34,640 bases of DNA from an uncultured Clostridia bacterium (GTDB lineage: Bacteria; Bacillota; Clostridia; TANB77; CAG-508). The DNA is taken from NCBI GenBank assembly GCA_947625825.1, contig CANQPV010000005.1:1-34640 (forward strand), given 5' to 3'. Under the pieces are notes generated by a model, which had not been told where the DNA came from, ran no database searches, and worked only from the letters and a program-made list of their open reading frames with translations. Below, piece after piece: positions 1-8,102 of this stretch (position 1 is its first letter; each line of letters begins with the position of its first letter). Both the position numbers and the translations under genes were made by a program.

Positions 1-58
1 TCGAACCTCCGACCATCAGATTAAGAGTCTGCTGCTCTACCAACTGAGCTAATGACGC
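1..58 (-). tRNA. tRNA-Lys(CTT), 3' part cut by window edge
   Basis: Minus strand GCGTCATTAGCTCAGTTGGTAGAGCAGCAGACTCTTAATCTGATGGTCGGAGGTTCGA: D arm, anticodon loop CTCTTAA (anticodon CTT), T-loop start. Confidence 0.88.
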
Positions 59-117
59 ATAAATATTTGCAAATATTATTATAAGACGTTTTGGTCTTAT
101 TTGTCAATACTTTTTTG

Positions 118-1014
118 TTACTTATCCGAGAACGGCTGACTCTTAATCAGCTGTCCCCTGGTTAAGTATTTTATAGTTTGTTTGCAATTTCTGCAAATTG
201 CTCTATGCTTAAATTTTCTCCTCTTGTGTTTTCTGATAATCCGAAGAGAATTTAATAATTCTTTTATTTTTTCTTTTGATGCTATTCCTGAGTTTGCAAG
301 TCCATTTATTAAAGTTTTCCTTCTTTGCATAAAACTTGCTTTTATTATTTGAAAGAATTTTTTTTCATCTTTTAAATTTACTGGCGGATTTTTTCTTATA
401 TTTAATGTAATTACTTCTGAACTTACTTGTGGCTCTGGAATAAATGAAGTACTTGGTACTATCATTACTTTTTCAGATTCACAATAATAATATACGCAAT
501 ATGTAATTGCTCCTGTTTCTTTTTCTCCTGGAATAGCAGTTAATCTATCTGCAACTTCTTTTTGTATCATAACAGTAATGCTTTTTGCTGGGACTTTTTC
601 TTCTAATAATTTCATAATAATCGGAGTTGTAATATAATATGGAAGATTTGCTACTATTTTTATTGTATCTTTTTCTATATTTTGATCTTTTATTAATTTA
701 TCAAAATCTATTTTTAATACATCTTCATTTAATAATATAAAATTATTATAAAGTAAAAATCTGTCTTTTAATATATTAATCATTTTATTATCTAGTTCAA
801 CTGCTATTACCTTTTTTGCCTTTTCTAGTAATTTATTTGTTAATGTTCCAAGTCCTGGTCCTATTTCAATTACAATATCTTCTTCTGATATTTTTGCCGC
901 TTCTATAATATTTTCTACAACTTGCTCATCTATTAAAAAATTTTGCCCTAAATTTTTATTAGCACTAATATTATATTTTTTTATTAAAAATTTAGTTTCT
1001 TCTTCAAGATCCAT
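118..1014 (-). CDS. rsmA: 16S rRNA (adenine1518/1519-N6) dimethyltransferase RsmA/KsgA; C-terminus apparently frameshifted, native frame would end at 171
   Basis: NLGQNFLID, EIGPGLGTLT, NLPYYITTPI motifs; +1 frame after ~243 restores GLSENTRGENLSIEQFAEIANKL*. Confidence 0.95.
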   Translation of the reverse strand: MDLEEETKFLIKKYNISANKNLGQNFLIDEQVVENIIEAAKISEEDIVIEIGPGLGTLTNKLLEKAKKVIAVELDNKMINILKDRFLLYNNFILLNEDVLKIDFDKLIKDQNIEKDTIKIVANLPYYITTPIIMKLLEEKVPAKSITVMIQKEVADRLTAIPGEKETGAITYCVYYYCESEKVMIVPSTSFIPEPQVSSEVITLNIRKNPPVNLKDEKKFFQIIKASFMQRRKTLINGLANSGIASKEKIKELLNSLRIIRKHKRRKFKHRAICRNCKQTIKYLTRGQLIKSQPFSDK

Positions 1015-1118
1015 GATTTTTTTCCTTCCAATTTATGTTTATTAAATAAGTATATAAGCTTGCTTAAAAAAAGTCAACAAAAAAGGCTGTTATTTTCAAA
1101 CAGTCTTTTTAAATTTTC

Positions 1119-3032
1119 TTATGCTGCTGGATTTTCTACATTAGTTTCAGGCACCTGCTCTTGATTTTCATTAGGTACTTCCTCTGGCTTTTCTTCTGGT
1201 TTTTCCTCTGGATCTTCTACTGGTTCTGCATTTACTTTTTTGGTTCCTCTTCTTACTATTTTTTCTTTTGCTTTATATGTATCTTTTGAAAGTAATTTTT
1301 GTTCAACTACTTTTCCGTCTAATTTTAAAATTTTATAACATTCACTTCTGCAACCATTTACACCTGCTTGTTCTACTACTTCTTTTCCTTCTTCTAATGT
1401 TGGATCGTCTTTATAAGTAGTTGTATAGCCAATGTATGATGTTATTTTAGGCTGTATTACTACCTGATATTCTTTTTCTTCTTTAATTCCATATATGCTT
1501 ACTGCGCAAACTCCATTTTTTGAGTTTGTTACTATTTTTATAGGATATTTTCTAGTATTTTTAAATACGAAATCTATACTTCCATAATATACTGTTGCAT
1601 CTCTACCCGCTGCTACATAACCTGTTAAAAACATGTGATTGCTTCTTTCTACAATTTCTAAATTAGCAAATAATGCTACATTATATAATGTAGAAGATAA
1701 TTGACATATGCCTCCGCCAACATCTGGAACTACTTTTCCACCAATATATGCTGTTCCTTCTTTATAACCTGCTTCTATAGTTCTTCTTCCAACTACTGTA
1801 TTATATGAAAAATTTTCACCCGGCATTATAACCGTTCCATTAACTTTTGAGCTTGCAAGTTCTATATTTGTACTTCTATTTCTGTTACTTGCATCATATG
1901 TTGTTGAAAATGTAGCAAGTAGGTCTGGAAATGCTTCTGCTCCTAAATTATTAATAGTTTTCTTAGGTACTGTTATTTTTAATGGAATTGTATATTCTTC
2001 TTTATCTTCTTCTAATAATTTTTTAGCTTCTTCTATAGATATTGCAAAGTCAATTCCATTTACATGTGGGTGTACTTGTGTTGGATTTTTTTCAACATAA
2101 GCATCTTGTGGCTCTTTATATATTTCATTTCTAATTTTTTCTAAATCAATTGGATCTGGTTCTTTATATATTGTAGGAATTTCAACTACTTGATAATTTG
2201 TATGAATATTGCCTAATTGCGAATATATTTTATTTTTTAATTCTTCATTATTTATTATATAACCTGCTTTTCCTTTTACAATAATTAATTTTTCATCTTC
2301 TATATAATAACTATTTTCTATAACAGCATCTTGCATTTTTGAACTAACATCTGTAATAGTTGTATTTAATAGCTCTTCATCTAAATATAATTTTGCTTTT
2401 ATATTCTTTTTAAATAGTTTTGTAAATAAAATTTCATAATTATCTGTAATAATATTTCCTTTTCTTCCTATGTTGTATGCCTCTGCAACTGCTTTATTTA
2501 CATCAAATTTAGCATTAAATGTATTTGCTGTTACATTTGTTTCTTCATCATTTCTTTTTAATATTAAATTATTATTTTCATCTTGAAATCTACTATTTAT
2601 TGCATCATTTATTTGCTTTTCTGCTTGTTCTGCAGTTAAGTTGCTTACATCTATGTCTAAAATTGAAACTCCACTTATAATTTTATCATTATTCATATTT
2701 AGTAATGAAAATGTTACAGACAATGCTAATGCTAAAAAAATAATCAATGCAATTATAATTGTAATTGTTAATCCTGTTTTTTTCTTTTTTTGTGTAAATT
2801 CTTTATCTGCATTTTTGCTTTCATTTTTTTTAACTTTAAACTGTTTTTCATTATTTTCTTTTTCAGGCTGATTTTTAGTTTCTTCTAATACTTTGGATTT
2901 CTTATTATCTTTGCTAGAACTTCCTTCTTGCACTATTTCTTCTTTTTCTTCATTTTGTTTTTCTTCTTTTATTTCAGTTTCCTCTTTATTTTCATTTTCT
3001 TTCTTTTTCATAACTTTCCCCTCTACAAACAA
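1119..3032 (-). CDS. VanW family protein, N-terminal TM segment, putative peptidoglycan-binding
   Basis: Lys/Glu-rich N-term, single TM, VanW-type core (GENFSYNTVVGRRTIEAGYKEGTAYIGGKVVPDVGGGICQLSSTLYNVAL). Confidence 0.88.
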   Translation of the reverse strand: MFVEGKVMKKKENENKEETEIKEEKQNEEKEEIVQEGSSSKDNKKSKVLEETKNQPEKENNEKQFKVKKNESKNADKEFTQKKKKTGLTITIIIALIIFLALALSVTFSLLNMNNDKIISGVSILDIDVSNLTAEQAEKQINDAINSRFQDENNNLILKRNDEETNVTANTFNAKFDVNKAVAEAYNIGRKGNIITDNYEILFTKLFKKNIKAKLYLDEELLNTTITDVSSKMQDAVIENSYYIEDEKLIIVKGKAGYIINNEELKNKIYSQLGNIHTNYQVVEIPTIYKEPDPIDLEKIRNEIYKEPQDAYVEKNPTQVHPHVNGIDFAISIEEAKKLLEEDKEEYTIPLKITVPKKTINNLGAEAFPDLLATFSTTYDASNRNRSTNIELASSKVNGTVIMPGENFSYNTVVGRRTIEAGYKEGTAYIGGKVVPDVGGGICQLSSTLYNVALFANLEIVERSNHMFLTGYVAAGRDATVYYGSIDFVFKNTRKYPIKIVTNSKNGVCAVSIYGIKEEKEYQVVIQPKITSYIGYTTTYKDDPTLEEGKEVVEQAGVNGCRSECYKILKLDGKVVEQKLLSKDTYKAKEKIVRRGTKKVNAEPVEDPEEKPEEKPEEVPNENQEQVPETNVENPAA

Positions 3033-3134
3033 TATATACTTTTGTATGAAATAATATTACCACATATTTTTTAGTTTTACAATAAAAAGGAAGAGTATTT
3101 TTGTCATAATTTATATTTTTTTATCATTTTCTAC

Positions 3135-3163
3135 TAGACAAGTTTTTTATTTTTCTATATAAT
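3135..3163 (+). promoter_or_regulatory. SigA-type promoter for the XRE regulator
   Basis: TAGACA - 17 nt - TATAAT. Confidence 0.65.
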
Positions 3164-3201
3164 GTTTATAGAAAATTTTGGAAAAAGGAGCATTCAAAAT
3201 T

Positions 3202-3783
3202 ATGATAGGTGAAATGATTGCATATATTCGTAAGGAAAATAAGTTAACAAAAGCAGGAATAGCTAGAGGTACAAATATTAATACCGGTCATTTAACTCAT
3301 ATTGAAAAAGGAGAAAGAAACCCTAGTCATAAAGTTCTAAGAAATATGTGTAAAACCATGGGAATTCCTTATCGTCCTTTAATGTATACATATGATAAAG
3401 AACTTACTGAAGAACATCATTCTTATAAGGTAGAAGCTCATATTCCTTATAATAAAATTCCTAGTTTTGATTTACTAGGTTCACTTGTTGATTGTCCTCC
3501 TACAATTCCTGGTGCATCTATTGCAGTTAAAATTAATGATACTGCTATGGAACCAAAATTAAAAAAAGATTCTTATGTTTACGTTGAATTTAATACTCCT
3601 TTAGATAATAGAGATTTAGGTCTATTTTCTTATAAAAATAAACTATTAATTCGTAGATTTATTATTCGTAAAGATGGTGTAGTTTTAAGGGCAGAAGATA
3701 AAGATGTAGCAGATATTTGTTTAAGTCCTAAAGAAGAATTTTACATTGTTGGTAAAATAGTTGGAACAGTTGCTGAAAATTAA
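3202..3783 (+). CDS. XRE-family regulator with C-terminal S24/LexA-like domain (catalytic residues apparently replaced)
   Basis: N-terminal HTH (MIAYIRKENKLTKAGIARGTNINTGHLTHIEKGERNPS); S24-like C-term. ATG at 3202 preceded by AAAGGAG is preferred to the upstream TTG at 3178. Confidence 0.85.
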   Translation: MIGEMIAYIRKENKLTKAGIARGTNINTGHLTHIEKGERNPSHKVLRNMCKTMGIPYRPLMYTYDKELTEEHHSYKVEAHIPYNKIPSFDLLGSLVDCPPTIPGASIAVKINDTAMEPKLKKDSYVYVEFNTPLDNRDLGLFSYKNKLLIRRFIIRKDGVVLRAEDKDVADICLSPKEEFYIVGKIVGTVAEN

Positions 3784-3899
3784 ATTTAAATATAATTTCA
3801 AAAAATGAATAATATTTTGTAAAAAATACTTGAATTATAAAATATTTAATATTATAATATCAAAATAGATAAACAAGAGATAAGTAGGGAGAATTTTAA

Positions 3900-4358
3900 A
3901 TGGAATTAGTTAAAAATATTTTCTTTAATACAGATAAATTAGTAGAAAATTCAAAGGTAAAAATTTCTTATGCCGGAACTCTTTTTCAGGATGGTTCAGA
4001 AGAAGTTTATCTTCATTATGGTTTTGGCCTTAATTGGGAAAATTTAGGTGAAATTAAAATGGAAAAAACAGAACTTGGTTTTCAAGCAGAAGTAGAATTA
4101 GCTTCTTACGAGACTTTTAATTTCTGTTTTAGAAATGGAAATAATGAATGGGACAACAATGATGGTCAAAATTATATATTTCCCATTGAAAAAGTAGAAC
4201 TTTCTTTAGTCGTTAAAGAAGATGCAGAAATTGCTGCTCCTAGAAAATTAAGAAGATCTTACATTTGGAGCAAAAAACTCCGCTTAGCAGTTTACAAAAT
4301 TATTACTTATTTACCTAGATTGATTTCTGGAAATTATAAAAGAAAAATATCAGAATAA
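3900..4358 (+). CDS. Carbohydrate-binding (CBM25-like) domain protein
   Basis: VYLHYGFGLNWENLGEIKMEKTELGFQAEVEL...FNFCFRNGNNEWDNNDGQNYIFPI pattern; SD GGGAG upstream. Confidence 0.65.
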   Translation: MELVKNIFFNTDKLVENSKVKISYAGTLFQDGSEEVYLHYGFGLNWENLGEIKMEKTELGFQAEVELASYETFNFCFRNGNNEWDNNDGQNYIFPIEKVELSLVVKEDAEIAAPRKLRRSYIWSKKLRLAVYKIITYLPRLISGNYKRKISE

Positions 4359-4366
4359 ATTAATAC

Positions 4367-4398
4367 AATCCCCAAGGCATATGCCTTGGGGATTTTGT
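4367..4398 (+). terminator. Intrinsic terminator
   Basis: Perfect inverted repeat AATCCCCAAGGCATATGCCTTGGGGATT followed by TTGTT. Confidence 0.8.
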
Positions 4399-4443
4399 TA
4401 GAGAAAAAACGATATAATTTTGATTTTTAAAGAATGGAAAACC

Positions 4444-6120
4444 TTACTCTTCGCTTACTTCTGCCGGCTGCTGAGAATTTTCTTCGGAAATAGGTTCCGA
4501 ACCATTATTGGCGTTTTCCGTAGGTTCTCCTTCGCTGTATTCTTCCACTGCATCCATTTCCAAAAGCTTTTTGGAAACAAGTACAGAGGTAATGGTAGCG
4601 AAAACAGTAGGAATCATTTTTTTCAAAATGTCCAGAAGCTGTTTCATGAATACCTGCATTTTAGGATTTACATCCTTTTCTTTTTCACCTTCTGACTCTT
4701 CACCTTCCTCAGTAGAAGCTTTGCTTCCCAGAATCTTTTTGCCATACAGGAATAACAAAATTCCACCGATTACTGCCAAAAGGGCAAACATTTTGAACTT
4801 TTTCTGCTCTTCCTCGCTGGATAGGTCGATACCAAACTTGTCATGAACAAACGCCTTCGCCAAATCTGCAAAAAGGCTTAATCTGATAGACCAGTCCTCC
4901 GCAAATGAATGGAATTTCGCCTTTATCCTATCGACATAATTGTTCTTAGAGGGGTTCATGGTTAAATACACAATGATGACAGATATGGCAACTGGGAACA
5001 TGTCTTCCGCTTTTGGCCGAAGCCAGTCAAGTTTTTTGCTTGCCTTTTCCAGCCCATTCATGCTGTTTTCGATTTCTTCGACCGAAACCTCATCTTTCGA
5101 ATCCGGATCAGTGATAAAGGAAAATGCTGAAGAAAACAGCTTTGTAGCGCCATAGGACACGGCTAAAACTTTTCCGAAACTGAGAAGCTCCTTCAGAGCT
5201 TTCTTATCCTTCAGGAAAGGAAGCTCAAATCCCATGTTCTCCCTGCTAAGCTCCTCAACGTTATTGACATTGAAATTAGCAGTTTGAGCATTCAGAATTT
5301 TGTAGGCAGCATAAATGCTTGCCACCGGCAATGCCCATTTCAAAACAGGCTTGTACCTTTCAGCCAGCTGCTTAAGCTTTTCGATGTTTTCCTTTGGAGA
5401 ATGCTCAAGCAATTGTTTTTTCAAACTTACCTTTTCCATTACAGAAACCTCCTTTGATTTTTGTTGCGTCATATTTTGAAGTTGTCTACTGATTTCTTGC
5501 TCTTTGCCATTTACTTGAGTTTCACGCTCTAGCAAAGTTTGTTCCCTGCGCGTTATTTCTGCTTCTCGTTCTTGCAAAGAACTTTGCTTGCTTTCTAAAG
5601 CTTGCTCAAGTTCTTGCAATCTTCTCTCTTCACTAAGATGATTGATGCCTGTGATTTTTTCATATTCAGACTCTTCAAATTCAAATCCCATTGTAATTCT
5701 TATGTTCCTATGATCACCTAAATCGCCCAGCTTGCAAATATTACAATCTTTCACAAAGCTACAGTTTTCACATTTTTCTCTTCCCACTACATTATTTGTA
5801 GTAAAAGCAACTTCGAATGTAACAATGGGTTTTAGTTTACTTTCCTGTATGGAAGAAATAGGAATTCCTCCTTCAGGTTTTATTGAAGAAGGGTTACAAA
5901 GTTGTAAGCCTTCATAGTAAAGAAAACCGTCATCAAAATAAAAATTACAGCTTCTTGCGTTAAAAAAATATTTTTTTCGTTGAGTATCACATATCATATT
6001 GTAGTACATGTAACACGAATTCAAGCGTATTAATGAATAATCGCTTTTCCATTCGTGCCATTGTCCACAATATGGACATAGAACCCGCTTTGGACGTAGC
6101 TCAAGAAGTTCTGCATGCAT
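4444..6120 (-). CDS. Unknown protein: N-terminal Cys-rich zinc-ribbon-like region, central coiled coil, C-terminal multi-TM region; internal start likely at 5439
   Basis: CPYCGQWHEWK and CENCSFVKDCNICKLG motifs, heptad-like ERRLQELEQALESKQSSLQEREAEITRREQ, hydrophobic segments. ORF opens at GTG 6132; ATG of MHAELLEL has SD GAGGTG 9 nt upstream. Confidence 0.7.
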   Translation of the reverse strand: MHAELLELRPKRVLCPYCGQWHEWKSDYSLIRLNSCYMYYNMICDTQRKKYFFNARSCNFYFDDGFLYYEGLQLCNPSSIKPEGGIPISSIQESKLKPIVTFEVAFTTNNVVGREKCENCSFVKDCNICKLGDLGDHRNIRITMGFEFEESEYEKITGINHLSEERRLQELEQALESKQSSLQEREAEITRREQTLLERETQVNGKEQEISRQLQNMTQQKSKEVSVMEKVSLKKQLLEHSPKENIEKLKQLAERYKPVLKWALPVASIYAAYKILNAQTANFNVNNVEELSRENMGFELPFLKDKKALKELLSFGKVLAVSYGATKLFSSAFSFITDPDSKDEVSVEEIENSMNGLEKASKKLDWLRPKAEDMFPVAISVIIVYLTMNPSKNNYVDRIKAKFHSFAEDWSIRLSLFADLAKAFVHDKFGIDLSSEEEQKKFKMFALLAVIGGILLFLYGKKILGSKASTEEGEESEGEKEKDVNPKMQVFMKQLLDILKKMIPTVFATITSVLVSKKLLEMDAVEEYSEGEPTENANNGSEPISEENSQQPAEVSEE

Positions 6121-6326
6121 GATAAGTTTCACCTCTTAAATGTTTTTTTCATTTTACTGCGGATATTCCTCCTTCTTGTTGATGATACTTTGTTTTGTAA
6201 TAAGCTATTCCTCCTTTTACTTAATAATCGTTTTTCTCCTTTCTTAAGAGTATATTTGTGCATATACACTCTAGTCTATCAAAGTCAAATGCCTTTGATA
6301 TATGTTATACAGCAAATACCGATATT

Positions 6327-6355
6327 ATTTTATCACTTATTTACATAAATATCAA
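6327..6355 (-). promoter_or_regulatory. SigA-type promoter for the 4444-6132 gene
   Basis: Minus strand TTGATA - 17 nt - TAAAAT. Confidence 0.6.
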
Positions 6356-6367
6356 GTGTTTTGTTAA

Positions 6368-7123
6368 CTATATGTACCATCCACCATTTATAGAAATTAT
6401 TTGACCAGTTGTATATGTATCTTCAATTAACCATTTTACACATTTAGCAATATCATTTGGCATTCCTATTTTATTTAATGGAATTTCCTCTTTTATTTCA
6501 TTTTTTTCTTGTTCTGTTAGATGTGAATTCATTTCAGTTTCTATTATTCCTGGCGCTATTGCATTTACTCTAATATTTGATGGTCCTACTTCTTTTGCTA
6601 ATGCTTTTGTAAGTCCATTGACTCCTGCTTTTGCAGTTGAATAAGCAACTTCGCAAGATCCACCTGTTATTCCCCATATAGAAGATATGTTTATTATGCA
6701 ACCTTGTTTTTTATTTATCATTTCTTTTAAAGCTTCTTGTGAACAATAAAATACAGAGTTTAAATTTGTATTTAGCATATTATTCCATTCTTCGTCTGTG
6801 ATTTCTGTAAATAATTTTTGACTAGAAATTCCTGCATTATTAATTAAAACATCTATTGTTTTAAATTTTTTTAAAGTAAAATCTATTAATTGCTTTACTT
6901 CTTCTCTTTTAGAAACATCTGCTTTAAAAATTTCTATTTTCTTATTTTGCTTTAATAAATTTTCTTGTATTTGTTTTGCTTCGTTTTCTGATTTATTATA
7001 GTTTAAAACAATATTATAATTTTCCATTGCTAGTAGCCTAACAATTTCTGCTCCAATTCCTTTTGATGCACCTGTTATAACTACTGTTTTATTTGTTATA
7101 TTTTTTTCTTTCACTTCTTCCAT
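6368..7123 (-). CDS. Short-chain dehydrogenase/reductase, FabG/YmfI-like (possibly EF-P 5-aminopentanone reductase)
   Basis: TGASKGIG cofactor motif, NNAG, YSTAK catalytic motif, C-terminal ...ISINGGWYI. Confidence 0.9.
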   Translation of the reverse strand: MEEVKEKNITNKTVVITGASKGIGAEIVRLLAMENYNIVLNYNKSENEAKQIQENLLKQNKKIEIFKADVSKREEVKQLIDFTLKKFKTIDVLINNAGISSQKLFTEITDEEWNNMLNTNLNSVFYCSQEALKEMINKKQGCIINISSIWGITGGSCEVAYSTAKAGVNGLTKALAKEVGPSNIRVNAIAPGIIETEMNSHLTEQEKNEIKEEIPLNKIGMPNDIAKCVKWLIEDTYTTGQIISINGGWYI

Positions 7124-7478
7124 AATTTCTATTTGCTCCTTTATAAGTACTTGTTAATGAATGACAATTTGGACATAATAATATTAAATTTTCTTCATTA
7201 TTATTTTGATAATTGCCATCTATATGTTCTATTTCTAATGGAATTTTATTTGTATATGGGTTTTTCTCTCCCCATCCGCATCTTGCACATTTATTATTAT
7301 ATTTTTCCATTAAATATCTTTTTATATGTAAGGAAGTTTGATAACTACCCCTTATCCCACTTGTTTTATTATTTTTCCAATTATTAATATATTCTTTATA
7401 TTCATACTCTTTTTGACACTGATTATTACAAAATTTTTTCTTATTATTAATTAAATTTTGACAGTTTAAGCAATACAA
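7089..7478 (-). CDS. HNH endonuclease
   Basis: Paired Cys motifs (CLNC...CNNQC, CARC), IEHIDGNYQNNNEENLILLCPNCHS HNH core; probable TTG start at 7478. Confidence 0.88.
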   Translation of the reverse strand: MYCLNCQNLINNKKKFCNNQCQKEYEYKEYINNWKNNKTSGIRGSYQTSLHIKRYLMEKYNNKCARCGWGEKNPYTNKIPLEIEHIDGNYQNNNEENLILLCPNCHSLTSTYKGANRNYGRSERKKYNK

Positions 7479-7534
7479 TATTTTATTTATAATTTAATTT
7501 TAAAATTAAATTATATCTCCTTTCTTTTGAATAA

Positions 7535-7577
7535 TAAAAGCAAAGAACTAGACAAGTTCTAAAACAAGTCTAGTTCT
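7535..7577 (-). terminator. Intrinsic terminator of the tRNA operon
   Basis: Perfect 10-bp inverted repeat AGAACTAGAC/GTCTAGTTCT (7544-7553/7568-7577) followed on minus strand by TTGCTTTTATTATT. Confidence 0.7.
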
Positions 7578-7583
7578 AAGTAA

Positions 7584-7894
7584 TGGAGCCACTTATCTGA
7601 TTCGAACAGATGACCTACTGATTCATACTACTATAACTTTCATTACCACATTTTATTGTGTTTGTAGTCTGGACTTTCTCTTTACCATGGCTTTTGCTTT
7701 AGGTATACCGTATAAAGTCTCTACACTTGAAAACAAACTGTTTTCTAGCTCGGGATTAGCATTTTAAAGCTTTCCCCGAATTAGCGGTATCCACTTTATA
7801 TGTTTCCATATAAAGGTGCAAGATAGTTCAAAATAAAACTTTTAGTTTTATCTATCCCACAAGTCAGTTGCTCTACCAGCTGAGCTAAAGTGGC
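7584..7894 (-). tRNA. tRNA-Thr(TGT), split: exon 1 = 7859-7894, exon 2 (with encoded CCA) = 7584-7623
   Basis: Joined exons: GCCACTTTAGCTCAGCTGGTAGAGCAACTGACTTGTAATCAGTAGGTCATCTGTTCGAATCAGATAAGTGGCTCCA; all four stems pair. Confidence 0.95.
7624..7858 (-). mobile_element. Group I intron (IC3/Azoarcus-like), 235 nt, no ORF, between tRNA positions 36 and 37
   Basis: 5' exon ends in U, intron ends in G; P1 UGU/GCA with U:G wobble; P2; P3 UACCG/CGGUA; P4 UUCGGG/CCCGAG; P6; P7 GACUUU/AAAGUC; P8; P9; core GUGUAGAGACUUUAUACGG...CCUAAAGCAAAAGCCAUGGUAAAGAGAAAGUCCAG. Confidence 0.93.
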
Positions 7895-7900
7895 ATATAT

Positions 7901-7975
7901 TGGTGACCCCGACGGGAATCGAACCCATGTCTCCGCCGTGAAAGGGCGATGTCTTAACCGCTTGACCACGGGGCC
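7901..7975 (-). tRNA. tRNA-Glu(TTC)
   Basis: GGCCCCGTGGTCAAGCGGTTAAGACATCGCCCTTTCACGGCGGAGACATGGGTTCGATTCCCGTCGGGGTCACCA. Confidence 0.95.
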
Positions 7976-8026
7976 ATGAAATAAAACTTGTCTAGGATTT
8001 AAGTTTATATTCTTAAACCCTAGAGT

Positions 8027-8102
8027 TGGTGAGCCATCGCGGACTCGAACCGCGGACAACTTGATTAAAAGTCAAGTGCTCTACCACCTGAGCTAATGAC
8101 CC
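8027..8102 (-). tRNA. tRNA-Lys(TTT)
   Basis: GGGTCATTAGCTCAGGTGGTAGAGCACTTGACTTTTAATCAAGTTGTCCGCGGTTCGAGTCCGCGATGGCTCACCA. Confidence 0.95.

Noticed and set aside
240-246. CGG as a reassigned or unassigned codon explaining the rsmA frameshift
   Set aside because: CGG occurs as an apparent in-frame Arg codon elsewhere (e.g. LDWLRPKAEDM in the 4444-6132 gene), though that gene may be foreign; an indel is simpler.
2641-2871. Antisense ORFs opposite VanW, gyrA, gyrB, recF, VirB4 and mnmG genes (e.g. 2641-2871, 15056-15496, 23188-23463, 33663-34058)
   Set aside because: Each lies opposite a clearly recognised gene, is low complexity or hydrophobic as expected for antisense of AT-rich coding DNA, and lacks independent support.
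7796-8059. 87-aa minus-strand ORF in the track
   Set aside because: It overlays tRNA-Glu, the tRNA-Thr 5' exon and most of tRNA-Lys; it is tRNA sequence read as protein.
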